Shown: in pieces, positions 45,208-57,394 of the stretch
Position numbering within the stretch: the stretch's first letter is position 1
Layout of the letters: each line of letters begins with the position of its first letter
Origin: Omphalotus guepiniiformis
Lineage: Eukaryota; Basidiomycota; Agaricomycetes; Agaricales; Omphalotaceae
Direction: 5' to 3'
Assembly: GCA_028554645.1 (NCBI GenBank)
Contig: JAQOOI010000079.1
Location: 806,001-870,000, forward strand
Length of the DNA: 64,000 nt
Program-made: the position numbers and the translations under genes
Notes under the pieces: generated by a model
Database searches by the model: none
Seen by the model: only the letters and a program-made list of their open reading frames with translations
Told to the model about the DNA's origin: nothing

Positions 45208-48200
45208 ATGCAACAGCCAAATTTCGCTGATAGAGATTACATCCCGATTGCTGATCATGGACTGTGAGTCTCTTCGACCCCTATAGGCCCCGAGTTGGTA
45301 ACCGACTTGTTACTTTACTTGTGTAGGATTGGCAATCTACGTACGGCTGCGTTGGTTAGCATCGATGGATCGAGTAAGTTCGAGTGTCTCTCAATTATCC
45401 ACGACTTGCTAATTCCATGACCGTCTAGTCGAAAGCTACTGTGTCCCGAACTTTGATTCTCCATCCATCTTCGCGCGAATCCTCGACAAGGACAAAGGAG
45501 GACATTTCTCTATTACGCCTACTATCGCGTTTTCGACCAAGCAAAACTATTTGCCTAGTTCCAATGTGCGTGTTCATATTTCTTTTCTGCAATGGTACCA
45601 TCCGTGTTGACAATATCTGGATGGGAAAGGTTCTTCAAACGAAGTTTATGAATGATAAGGGTGTTGTTAGTGTTACCGGTGAGTGTCAATTAACGATTAC
45701 CTCTTCGCAAAGGAGCTGATACACTGTTCTCTGTCGACCTAAAGACTTTCTCCCTCGTCAAGCACACAACATGGTTACCAGTAACAAACCAATGCTCCCA
45801 TGGCTTATTCGTCGCGTCGAGGTTCGTATACCTCCTTTTTCATGATTAGGTCTATCACATCAACAAACCGAATCATTCCCTGTAGGTCATACGCGGTAGA
45901 ATGCCCATCCTCATGCAATGCGCTCCTGCATTCAACTACGCCCGTTCAAGTCATCGCACTACAATCATCACCGACACCTCCTCACTCGCACCAGGACACA
46001 AGAAAGCGCTCTTCGAGTCAGACGATCTAAGTCTTGATCTTCGATATGTAGTAGATGCTTCCCTCGTTCGTGCATTCCCTCCATTGGTCCTGCAATCTTA
46101 GTAGCTCACTTCCTTCTCAAAAGGACAACGTCTCCCCACCAGATGTCTCTCTACACCTCCTCGACTTATCAGCAAAAGGGCATAAAGGACCTGGGGTATA
46201 TTCAGAGATGACGATGTCGGAAGGGCAGATTGTCACCTTTGTCTTGCGTATCCCACCGAATGAGAATGATCAAGGGTATAACGGTGGTGTAACTCCGATT
46301 GGGCAGGGGAATGTCGTTGCTAGTAAGACGAGGTTGGGGGATGATCCTTTTTTGACCAAGGTCAGTTGGATATTGATGAAATGAACTCGTTACGACTTCT
46401 TACCGAACGCTTTACATGACAGGAACTCGTCAGTGGGTTACTTTTCGTACGTTCCCTTTCCCTTTCCCACGTACGCTGTGTTGAGCCCTCACGATGAACA
46501 CCGAAAGTCAACGAACAAATACTGGAACGATTGGATCCGTAACTCGACTTATACTGGTTCATGGAAAGAAGCTGTTCATCGTAGTGCTTTGGCGCTTAAA
46601 CTTTTGATATATGAGCCTACGGGTGCGGTTGTCGCTAGTCCGACGTTTAGTTTGCCGGAGTATATTGGGGGAACTAGGAATTGGTGTGTTCCCTGTGTTT
46701 TCTTGTTCGTTTGGACTGACTAACTAAACTTGTTGATATGTATATTATTTTGTGTGGGACAGGGATTATCGCGCTTCGTGGATCCGAGACTCGTCTTTTA
46801 CTTTGTATGCGCTTATCAGGTTGGGCTTCACGCATGAGGCTGATGGTGAGTTGTCAAATGGTTGGGAGGTTTCTCCCTTGAGTAGGAATGAAGACTGATT
46901 GGTGGGTTTGGGTGGTGTTGATGCGTATATGGAATTCATCTTTGAGCGGTTGAGGAATAAGAATCCTGATGGGAGTATACAGATTATGTATACTATTCAC
47001 GGTATGTGTTTTTATCGTTTATTGGATGCGCTGATAGCGGTTCACCCTGGTACATGTAGGCGGGAAAGAGCTCGAAGAGCTTGAATTAACGCATTTGGAT
47101 GGGCATAAAGGTTCTAAACCTGTTAGGTCCGTATGATTTGCCTCCGTGATTCAACCCAGTGAAACAAGAGATAACAACTCTTATAACTCTTTCATTTTGT
47201 AAAAGGATTGGCAACGGAGCAGCAGATCACCTTCAATTGGTGCGCCAGATAAGCAGAAATTGATGTTCTTGGTGGGGAACTTATGTTGGGGGTAGGATAT
47301 CTATGGAGAATTGTAAGCGTGGTTTTTTACTTTTTCCTTTGGAAAGTGTGAGTGTCTCCGTGCGAATACCTGCATTGTTCAATGTGATGCTCACTGCCAT
47401 GCTATTAGCTTAGGACATCTGAAAAACACTCGAAATCCAGGATGGATTGTATCTATCTCGGTCAAAAGGTTAGTTCGCGATTAATTTATCTCTTCGTGTG
47501 GTGGAATACACGACTGACTCGTCTTGCTGTAGTTTGGTAAACCTCTGGTACGTGTAATGAACTTGAGCAAAGTGGAAAAGAACTCAAGTTGTTCGACTTG
47601 ATGATTCTTTAAATGACGTGTATGGCCTGGGGCTAGTCTTATGATGATTGGTGAGTTGGGCTGCTGCAGTGTCATATACAGTATTATCGCGTGGTTCTGT
47701 GAGGCTGACAATGAATGATGTGTTAGGGTCCTCGTGCGAGAGCTGTATGTGCTTCTCAACCCGCTATATCGAACCAACTAATCGCATTCTCCGTGAAATC
47801 TATAGCGTCGACTGTAAGCACCGATTTCCGATCTCTGTCAATACCAATACCACTTCACTCACAAACATTTTTCTGATCTTAGATGTCGTCGCGAACTACA
47901 AGAGCCCTGATTTGTACGCCTTACTCCCTAAGATAATTTGATGGGTCATCCAGAGTTGCTGACTTGGGTTTTTTTGGTGTATGGTTGTATAGGTCTATAT
48001 GGTCGGTTGATCCTCTTTATCCTATAAGAGGGTCCGATGTCGATGATTCGTGGCGTCATAGGGAAGTTAGAGATAAGAAGAGGCATTTTACGGTTCGTAC
48101 CTTTTTTTCTTTTTTTTTGGTTGTTGGTCTCGCTGGGTTGGGTTGGACTGATTTGCGCGTGTTGTTTAGTATTCGAAAGTAAGGGTTATGTTTTTATGGT

Positions 48201-49453
48201 AGGAATATAGGTTGATGCGCATTTTACTCGCAGATCATGCTTTGGTGAGTACTTTCGTGCCCTCCTCCCTCCCCGGGTAAAAGGCTTTGTTAAAAAGCAT
48301 ATTTCATTTCTACTCCCAGGGTCGCAATCGATAGAGGTACCGTACCTCTCTTCCTCGAAATCACATACCCTTCGGGGCTGAGTAACCCTCCAAATAATAA
48401 TAATAAAATAAACAGGACTTCGACTCGCGGATAAACGATCACTTCCCTGTCCACGCCGAAACGAGTGGTTAGAAGCAAGAGATTATTTATATGAAGAGAT
48501 TATGCAGAAGGCGTGGAATAAGGAGTTGAAACATTTTGGACAGAGTTATGAGGAGAATTATCTTTTGGATTCTGCGGTTTTGATTATGCCGTTGGTGTTT
48601 TTCATGCAAGGGGTGAGTACTTGTGTTTAACCCTTTTTTTGAGGGAGAGTGGGCTTTTGTGCTGAGCTGGATGTGTGGATGGTTTTTGCTAGTCTGATCC
48701 AAGGTTTGTGAATACGTTGAAACAGATTTTGAAGACTCCGGAGAGAGGGGGGTTGACGTCGAATGTGAGTTTTTTCTTTCTTGTTCTTTGTTCTTTCGTG
48801 GGGTTTTGAGTTGACATTGATATTGATGGATTGTAAGAATCTCGTATTCCGGTATGATACTAGTAAGACAGATGACGGTGTTGGAGGTGAAGAAGGGACT
48901 TTTTGCTTGTGTACACTCTGGTAAGTTCAAGTTCAAGGTCTTCGCCTCAGCTCGTTTTTCGTTATATTGCGATTTCTGACAATCTGTTTTGTTCTATTGG
49001 TGGTTAGGTGTGTAGAAGCGTTGACACGAGCAGGCCAGTACGATCGTAGTATGATTCATAAAGCTGTTACTATGTTCGAGGTGCGTTTGTTGCCCCCCAT
49101 TCTTGTTTTTGAATGAATAGCTAACGAAGGTCTATGTGTTAATGTGTTAACAGGACTTTCTCTTGTATTTGAACCATGTGGGTTTGTGTACAGAAGAGAT
49201 TTCGGATTCTGGTGAAGGGTATGTCATTAGCCGCTCTTCCTTGAAGATGACACTTTCTATGAACCTGAACCTTCTTTTGTCAGACTTGGGAATGCAGTCC
49301 AAGGATTTACGTGAGTGGTGTTTCTATCTTACTTGACTTTATGTTTTTTCTGATGTGTTTCGGTCGTTTGTGTGTACTGTACTGTACTTTACGCATGTTA
49401 CGCTGATTTCTGCGGCGTATAATCTTTCCAGAACGCTTTCTAGGAGGATTTAG
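45208..49453 (+). CDS. Glycoside hydrolase family 15 (glucoamylase/trehalase-like)
   Basis: About 30 short exons run from [20 protein letters not shown] to SRTLSRRI (stop 49453). The N-terminal domain has [20 protein letters not shown] and [20 protein letters not shown]. The (alpha/alpha)6 barrel follows: [120 protein letters not shown] and [20 protein letters not shown]. There is no signal peptide, so this is the intracellular GH15 branch, possibly an alpha,alpha-trehalase or related glucosidase. An 8-base microexon lies at 47806-47813. Two introns (46846-46923, 49311-49392) end TG and AC instead of AG. Confidence 0.92.
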
Positions 49454-49979
49454 ACTGTTTCAGTCGTCGGAGGTTGAAGTGAATATATGAATGATTTTGT
49501 GATGATAGTGATAGAGATGGTGTGTAGAAATTGTAGTGTGTAAAGTAGATCTATTTGTTCGTGTTGGAATATAAAAACTGTAATGGTTGTTGTGGTGTTT
49601 GACTGAATACAAGACAGAAGAAGGGAGAATAGGTGTGCATAGCTGTTTGTTCTTTACCGGAAGGAAGGAAGGAAGTGTATTACGATACGGTCCCTAGGAC
49701 AGAAACACCGGAGTGACAGCTACAATAGATTGTACAATGGTAGATACATTGCGGAATTCAGAGCGCCCAGATGCTGAAGAGCGTGTTGATATTAGGGTAG
49801 AGTGGTTGGAATATGGTTGTAAAATGAGGCGGCTTCATGTATGTCGTGATACGCCACGAGAGGAAGGACACATGTGAGATTTATTTGACATTGATAATAA
49901 TAATGTTAAGGAACGAAAACATCAGGAACACTCGCATTGTGCTATTAAGTTGTATCTGTAACTCGCGATTGCACCTATT
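49454..49979. other. Intergenic between convergent genes
   Basis: 3' flanks of the GH15 and HNH genes. A short AAGG repeat lies near 49659-49674. No gene seen. Confidence 0.5.
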
Positions 49980-51213
49980 TCACTCTCTGACAGAAGAACG
50001 CAAAATTGCATGGTTCAGAACCTCAAACGATGACCCATCATCTGCCAATACACCCAATGCATCCATGTCTTCATCGATTTCATCGACATATTCGCCTGCG
50101 CCTGAAAGATGTGCAACTTTGGCACAAGACGCATGCAAACTAAGGAGTTTTGAAGAAGGAACAGAGAGAGTATCAGAGTGAGTCGACGTGAATGTCACTC
50201 TCTCGGGGACAAAGATAGCAGGGTCGGTAGTCTTGACCTGATAACAATTCTCAATGTTCTAGAAATTTAAGTTAGATTAACAATATAAGTCACACATAAA
50301 TGCCTTTACTGTTGCTTCGAACCACATATCCAAACGATCAAAGAAATCATGCATGTCCTTTTCCATTGTCATGACGTTGTAAAGAGAATGCACTTCGGGA
50401 CCTTTCAGGCTCTCGATATCGTACCCAAAGCGTTTCATAATTGCCAAAAGTGAGGCAGCGTGTTCGTTCTAGGAAAGTATAAGATAAATATAGTAAGATA
50501 GATAGAGAGCAATACCTTCGTAGACGAGTCTGATGTGTCTGTATTAGATATGCCAAAAAATGCGGACTCCGGCACGATATGGACACACTCTGTATACAGC
50601 ACGCCCACTCGAAGCCGCTCTTCCTGTGGAACAAGCCCTGAACTTTTCGAGGCTTTGGCGTCGTATTTTCCAGTCACCACACACCGAAAGCCATCTCTGA
50701 TAAGAGCCTATACTGGAACACGAATGTAGTCGTTGTGAATTTAGAAACAGTGTAGACAACTCACTTGTTCCTTCGCATCCCTGTGACTCTTTGGTGCCTC
50801 GTTTATTTTTTCCATGATATTCTTCTTGTCTATATCAAACGAAGGACGACTCGGACTGGAATGATCCGAAGAGGCTGGCGTGCGCCCATTAGTTTTCTTG
50901 ACTGGGAGTGTTGTTCAGCGCGTTTCGGCGAGAGATACTGGGTCGTACACAACTTACAACCGCGAACAAAGTAGTCGATATAGTACTTTCCAAGTTTCGA
51001 CAATTCGCTGTATTTATGACGGCAGGAATGAATACTTTTGATGACTTCGTGCTGCGCAGTGAGAGTGGGTGCATAGAGGATCAAGTAGCCGAGAAGCCTT
51101 GCACGAATAATGTCGTTGTCTTTCGCATGTTCTTCAAAGTCGAGGCAAACGTTGTATGCGCTAAGAACGTTGTCCTGCAGATTTGTTTGTGCGGCGGGAG
51201 GGAGGGCGACCAT
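49980..51213 (-). CDS. HNH-nuclease-domain protein (basidiomycete family)
   Basis: About five exons from MVALPPAAQTNLQDNVLSAY (51213) to the stop at 49980. The N-terminal helical part has KYSELSKLGKYYIDYFVRG. A Ser-rich linker (GRTPASSDHSSPSRPSFDID) joins it to EAPKSHRDAKEQALIRDGFR. The HNH core begins CVVTGKYD and continues with CVHIVPESAFFGI. The end has LYNVMTMEKDMHDFFDRLDM and VTFTSTHSDTL. This arrangement, HNH within a larger protein of otherwise unknown role, is abundant in Agaricomycetes. The histidine of CVHI and downstream His/Asn positions suggest the metal site could be intact, but activity is not established. Confidence 0.82.
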
Positions 51214-51497
51214 GGTGTTTCGAGTAAAATAGCATAGATTGAGGTAAGCTAGGATAAGGGTTTCGAGCAGGCCGACAACGATGAGATAGAGAAAGGAGCA
51301 GCTAAAGATTCTTCCTTCCCCTATTCTCTAAATCTATTTTCCCACGGTCTCCGCAGAGAACGCGAACTTGTGACCTAGATTTTCCTTGAGCTGCCCCATC
51401 CTCAGTCCCGATAAAACTTCCTCGTTTTCTCTATTGTAGCGACAAGTGTCGCCTTCTTGTCTTGTAAGTCAGCTATTTGGCCTCTAGCGGCAGGTAC

Positions 51498-53927
51498 ATG
51501 GGCGTATTGGGACTTACGCCTTTCCTACAGAAGACCTGGTATGTCTACGCCACACCTACATTATCCCTTTTTCGAATTTTGACGTGAATATCTCTAGTCC
51601 AGAAGTCATCAAGCTTCTCCCAGAACGTCTCAAAGGACTTTCAGGCAAACGTATCGTCTTGTACGTTGTCAGAATTTCTCTTCATCAGCCTCCGCTCATT
51701 TCGGGTTTCAATTGAAGTGATGGTACACTCATAACTCAGCGATTCCATTTCGCGCAAGTACCACACCAGTACCGTCATGTCCTGGGATGGTATCGTATGA
51801 TTAAAGAGCTGCAGGCTTATGGTGTCGAGGCGGTCTGTGTATTTGATGGGAAACAGAGAACCGCTGCAAAGGCGGCTGAGGTAAGTGTTTGTTTGTAATA
51901 CAGCTGCGAAGACGAGCACCTGGGGGTGGCCTAACGCGTATAATCTAGACTCTACGCAGAAAAGAAGCCCAGAGACTTTCCATTGCTCGCGAAGCGATTG
52001 AGAACGAGAGGCTGCAGCGCTTGAATCAGCTTCGTGGCGTCGTCAGTCATGTCGCCAGACTCACACCGACTGAGAAGGCATCTCTTTCGGATGCGTTGGC
52101 ACTGCGGAATGTTCCGGATAAGGACGCCGAGGACGCGACCCAATTGACCCCACCTCCACGACAGGATATCACGTACTCGGACCCTCTCAATTTTTGGCTT
52201 ACCGTCGAGGTAGGCTACCCTTCGGATGAGAGTCGGTACATCGATGGTTGTGATTCCGGGTCCCAAAATGTGCAGTCGCATGCACCGTCTGCCTATGATC
52301 TGGAAGATGTGCTTCAAGAGGAGCCGACTTTGGTCGTTCATTGTGCGTCAGAGGAAGAAGTAGAAATGGCGCCAATTTCATCTTCACATTTCCCTCCGGA
52401 AGATCATCCTTCGGAAATTATTCCTACTGCTCCTCAAGAGGCATCCCTTTGGGAAGGGTTACCTCCACAGAAAGAAGAAAAGCTCGTTGATCCTGTTCAA
52501 ACTCCACCCCAGTCTCGTAAATCGTCGTCGCGTGTCCGGCCGCCTTTGACCGAATCTGAATTGATTTCAATTCTCTCAGAGTCTCATTCGCGGTCTTCTG
52601 AGGATGTCGTACAAAGCGCTACAATACCTTCATCCGAGGAAGACGTACAAGACAACGACGCGCAGCCAGACATAGAACAGATTACAAGAGCCTTGTATTA
52701 CGAGTACCGCAGTAGTGTTCCCCAAATTACATCTATTCCTCTGCCTTCCAAAGCTGAGGCCGGAGCCGTCGAAAGTGCCCCCGACGCGGATGCTGCGAAG
52801 GTGGAATACGAGATGTCTAAAAGACAGTATCAATTGACTTTGGAGGAGGGAAAATTCTGGGAGGCTCTTACTTCTGCCTTGAGCACTCCTGTCACTGTGG
52901 AATCAGATAAAGTCCCTTTGATGTCAGAGGAGTTACAGCAGCAGGTAGAAGAGGGTACGCAACCTACGTCGGGTGTGGAGCCACAGCAGGAGGTAGAGGA
53001 GTTCGTGCTAATTGATTTGTCTAAAGAGCCGCAGGTAGAAGAGGAGTCCGTGCCGCCTATATCAGATGAAGACTTTCAGCAGGTAGAAGAAGAAGAGGTC
53101 GTGACGCCTATATCGCAGGAGGAGCCTCCGCAACAGGTAGACGAAGAAGTTGTGGAGCCTATATCGCATGAGGAGATGTTATCCTCGCTCGTAGAAAAAA
53201 GCACATTGATATCGGAATCGTATGCGCGTCGTACGTTACCTCTCACTACTCAAACATACGACGAAGCAAAAGAAATTTTGCGAGCTATGGGTATCCCCAT
53301 TGTTGAGCCTGCAGGCCCGTTCGAAGCTGAGGCACTTGCATCTGCTTTGGTCTTGAATGGCTACGCTGATTACGTCGCTAGTGAAGATACTGTGAGTGCT
53401 TCCTTATTCTTACTTCTCCTTTGGTCAGCTTTGACCGTTTATTCTTGTCGTTGTAGGATGTCCTGATATATGAAGCGCCTCTTCTGCGTAACATCACAAG
53501 TCGTGACCGACCTCTTGTAATGATGTCGGGTGCAGACGTACGCTCAATGCTCCAACTCACCAGGTCCATGTTCATCGACTTTGCCCTGCTCATGGGCACA
53601 GATTTCTCTCAGCGAATCAAGAACGTGGGGCCTGCGCGCGCACTCAAATTTATTCGGGAGTACGGGTCAATAGAGAAGGTTATTGAAGCTGAGACAAAGT
53701 ACCCTCTTCGTATGCCACCAGAGGACTACTTGAAGCAGGTAGATGCTGGACGGTCGGTGTTTTCGAATTTACCGCCTGTGCCACCGGAGGATGGGTTAAA
53801 ACAAGGAAAGGTCGACGAGGAGCAAATTTGGCATATAATGGAAAAGTATAGGCTGTCGAGAGAGCTTGAATGGGATTGGGGAGCTGCGTTGGAGGGTAAT
53901 TATTTTGACGACAACCCTCGTTTATAA
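51498..53927 (+). CDS. XPG/FEN1-family nuclease with long acidic spacer
   Basis: Five exons (51498-51538, 51598-51660, 51718-51880, 51949-53391, 53457-53927) encode 726 residues. The XPG N-domain opens at the ATG (MGVLGLTPFLQKTCPEVIKL) with FDGTLITQRFHF and EAVCVFDGKQRTAAKAAE. About 430 residues of acidic, disordered spacer follow, including an imperfect repeat (PQQEVEE, EPQVEEE, DFQQVEEEE, PPQQVDEE) at about 52930-53180. The XPG I-domain has GPFEAEALASALVLNGYADY and SEDTDVLIYEAPLL. The helix-hairpin region is DFALLMGTDFSQRIKNVGP. Acidic metal ligands appear conserved, so a structure-specific nuclease is likely. It is shorter than XPG/Rad2 and lacks a clear PCNA box, so assignment to one subfamily is open. 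Confidence 0.85.
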
Positions 53928-54300
53928 AGGGACATGGGAGTTTGTACTATAAACTAATTTGCATCGATCATGTATCCTCAAGCCGATCACAATTAGATGA
54001 GGTTGATACTATCCCTATACACGGCTCGTTGGTGTGGAAAGAGTAGTCTTCCCTAGGACCTCCGAGCTACGGTACCTTCCGCGTATTAGTGTAAAGAGAG
54101 ATCGAGGACAAGATTCAGAGACTTTGGCCTTCGAGGAGGCTAATCGACATTTTACCCAAGACACGCAATCTCTAAACTACATCTGGTTCATTCAATCATT
54201 ATAGTAACCGAGCTGTGATATTGGTCCAGATCGCAACTGGGTTGTTCACCCTGCCATGCGAACATCAGAGATTTGCGACCAGTTGGATGAATTAGAGAGC
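53928..54300. other. Intergenic between convergent genes
   Basis: 3' flanks of the XPG-like and S41-like genes. No exon seen. Confidence 0.5.
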
Positions 54301-57162
54301 CTACAAGTCTGGAGTCAGGAGCAAGTTCAGGTCAGCAAAGTGAGGTTGCCATTCTACGTAACAATATTAGCTTCATTGCTCAATGATATATAGTCTTAGA
54401 ATTACCTTCTGGTTGCGTGGTATCGTCTATGCCGAATCCAAGTCTCCAAGTAATACCTTGAACGCCATTGACCAGCCTACAACAAGCACATGGGCACATG
54501 AGTACCATCATCACACTTTCACCACCTGAACGACGTACAGATCAGGAGGAGCCAAGTCGTTATCTTTCAGTTTTGTGGTCTGTACGAGCAAAGGCACCAG
54601 ATTAATCAGCTGCCAAACCACATTCTTACGACCATAAGAACATACCTTGATCTCTGTATCGATTGTGGAAAAATCGGTTGACTGACCACCCACGGTACCA
54701 CAGTACGCCTGCTGTACATCGCTCTTTCCACCAATGACGACTGTCTTCGTACCCTCCTCCTTGGCCATCGTAATCTACAGCGGGAAAGACGTCAGAAATT
54801 CCATGTGCTCATCATGATGGCTCGCATGGGACGCACACTAAATAGGGAGCACGAACTCGCACATCTAAACAAGCAGAACGCGATGTCAATTATTTTAGGA
54901 AAGAAGAGTTCCACGCTAACCATGCGTACCTGCCATTCGATACAATGACCACCTTGTCCGCAGGGAAGAGAGCTTCGTCAGGAGGTGCAGGGACAAATTC
55001 ACCTTCACATTCCGGCCCTAGCCTGTTTCACAACAGAAAGAGATTTATCAGTTATAACCTCTCAAAGCAGGCCAGAGATCACTGACCTCTGTGAAAATGA
55101 ATCAGCATGACCGTTGATCGTGAGGTCAACAGGCGGTAGGAGCCAGTCTTCGTCCGCAGCAAACGGGACATCGCTTGCGTTGTGCCAGTTAAGAGGGTTG
55201 TATAAGAGCTCCACCATGGGGTCTCTATTATTCTGAATAATTTCTTGAACGATTAGGCGGGCGAGCGGGCCGTCTCTGGTTTTAGTATCCAGGCCGGGTT
55301 GAGGTTCTGTCGTGTTCTTGGGACCTACGATCTACGGAATGTCAGTTTTTACAGCGAATGATAGAATTGGTGTCACTGACAATGCGATGAAGGTACTAGA
55401 ATGTGGAGAAATAAGTCCCGAAGCAATGTGCATATTGAAAGCAACCTCACCTCTGCGACGCAGATGAATCCACCTCCGTTGTTACTCTTCATTAATTTCA
55501 TCAGATAGAGATGAACAACAGGTGGTAGAAGCACTTACAACATCAACAACCAGTTGTGTGGCGCCCAAACTCTTTAGGTTGACCAGACCCTGCAGCAGTC
55601 CGCTTAACATGGTACTGAAAACATCTCCCGAGAACGACCCCAACGCTAACACCCCAGTCACACCATCCGGCTGCATGTAGAACTGCCCCGCCCCGAAACT
55701 TCCATTCAGCGACGGTGCAGTCGGAGTGAGTCCAGGCGGAAGAACAACGTCGGTGAGCGGCGCCGTGTCGAGCATGACATTAATGCGCTGCTTCTTCGTG
55801 ATGTTTGGGGTTGGGGGTTGCTGTTGGAACTTGGCGACAGTCTGACTCGTGGGTACGATAGAAGAAGAAGTTTCATTCAGGTCAACCCCGTTGGTACCTT
55901 CAATGGCGACGCAATTGTTGGCGCGATATGATGCCGAATCGTTGAAGCCCACTGTCGCGGTACCAATACGAGCACGGTATGGAAGCTACAAGGATGAGAT
56001 GAACAGATGCGAAAATGTCTGCATGTGAAAGAGCTCACGGTGATACTATCCGTTCGACTCTCATTCACTCGCTGAACGACCAGAGTCACGTCATCACTGA
56101 GAGGTAGTGACTGCTGGGCAAAGTTACCCATAATGTAATTCCACCCCGTGGCACCGAGTTGATAACTCGAGAAAAATCTACAAGATTTGTGTAGCAAGAC
56201 AATTCAGGATCAGTTAAATCAAGAACTTACGCGTTTTGACGCGTTCCCAGAGGCTGGAAGCTACCAGTAATTAAAGCATTCGCGTCCACCGCTACGAAGG
56301 GGTCTTTGCCATCAATGGAGAGTACCTTGGCTCCGGCAAGCTGGTGGTCGTGTCAGTATCTCTGGATATGGTAATGCGAAAGCCCACGAACCGACTCGAG
56401 TGTTATGTTCCCAGGTAACGCGTCTTGCCAAACGTCAATCTGGTCAGGAAACTCGGCAGAGGCGACGGTGAATGCTTCTGGAGCGATGTGAACGGTTTGC
56501 TCGCCAGTAGAGTCGGTGAGAAGCACAACCGGTGTTGGCAAGAAGTTTAAGAAGAGCGCTGTATTCAACTTTTCAGCTTCAAAGCAATAAGTCATTATAT
56601 TGATTCGCGTCACTAACAATCCTAGAGATGCTTGAGTTAATGTTTAGCTTAAGAGCATTTCAGAGGTGCGTACATAGCAGGCATTGATCCAAACACAGTG
56701 ACCATCGTTGAGTCGCTTCAATGTTCGCGAGAAATCAATGTGAAGGTCGTAATCCGAGGGGTAAGATTGAACGCTAATACGCGCAAGGTCCTTCAAGAGA
56801 TCTTCGTGAACAAATGGCGTGAAAGGCTCAGGTGCGCTGATTTCATAATTGACGGAGGTATGAAAAGCCAAGGTTTTGTTGATGACATCTACAATCTGAA
56901 GCAGTGTATATCATTCGGGCAAGGACTGGTAGATAACAAGGAAGCAACGTACGTTCTGCTTGATCGTGGGGTCTACGGGGAACGAAGTAAAGCAAGCTCG
57001 TGATTCACTTGGTGAGACCCATTTCTGCCCGCCGATCACTGCGCAAGGATCACTGCTTCGTTTCGCGATAACGGCACCCGCTGAAGCACTGGTAGCAACA
57101 GCTTGAAGAACAGCAAGCCCTAAGATGTTGAGCGCTGAGCACAATCCTGCGATTTTGGTCAT
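54301..57162 (-). CDS. Secreted S41-like peptidase family protein
   Basis: Around 13 exons from MTKIAGLCSALNILGLAVLQ (57162, signal peptide) to ADLNLLLTPDL (stop 54301). Conserved pieces are CAVIGGQKWVSPSESRACFT, DYDLHIDFSRTLKRLNDGHC, CYDSLFLNFLPTP, LAGAKVLSIDGKDPF, VDVSNNGGGFICVAEI, the nucleophile segment SNGRCASSCSLFSITMAKEE and GVQGITWRLGFGID. S41/tail-specific proteases use Ser and Lys; the Ser is in the NGRCASSCS segment. This fungal subgroup includes extracellular proteins and enzymes of peptide biosynthesis. One exon is only 4 bases (56618-56621), needed to give C-Y-D-S-L. The last exon is reached by a donor inside GATCT|GTACGT. Confidence 0.85.
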
Positions 57163-57394
57163 CGGGGGAAGTTGCTGAAAGCGAAACTACAAGCCTTTTG
57201 TTAGGCGACCATTTATAACGGAATTGATCTCCTTGTTTTGATTTCAGAAGCGATCCTTAGAAAAAGGTTCCTTGAAATGGTGTGAGCCATGTTGTGGATG
57301 CTGTGAAACTGATCATGTGTTCCCATTTTCCTCCTTGAAATTGCAACCATCATTATCTTACGCTTATGCTAACGGCCAAGACGCTGCAAAAACG
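57163..57394. promoter_or_regulatory. Short divergent promoter, S41-like / DUS
   Basis: About 230 bases separate the start codons of the two divergent genes. No distinct motif was identified. Confidence 0.45.

Noticed and set aside
46433..46723. Reading through the GH15 sequence from 46433 without splicing
   Set aside because: It shifts the frame relative to [15 protein letters not shown] donor and the CGAAAG acceptor restore S-T-N-K-Y-W in frame.
47900..48260. Apparent disruption of the GH15 gene by stop codons
   Set aside because: Closely spaced small exons with GT-AG borders explain every stop.
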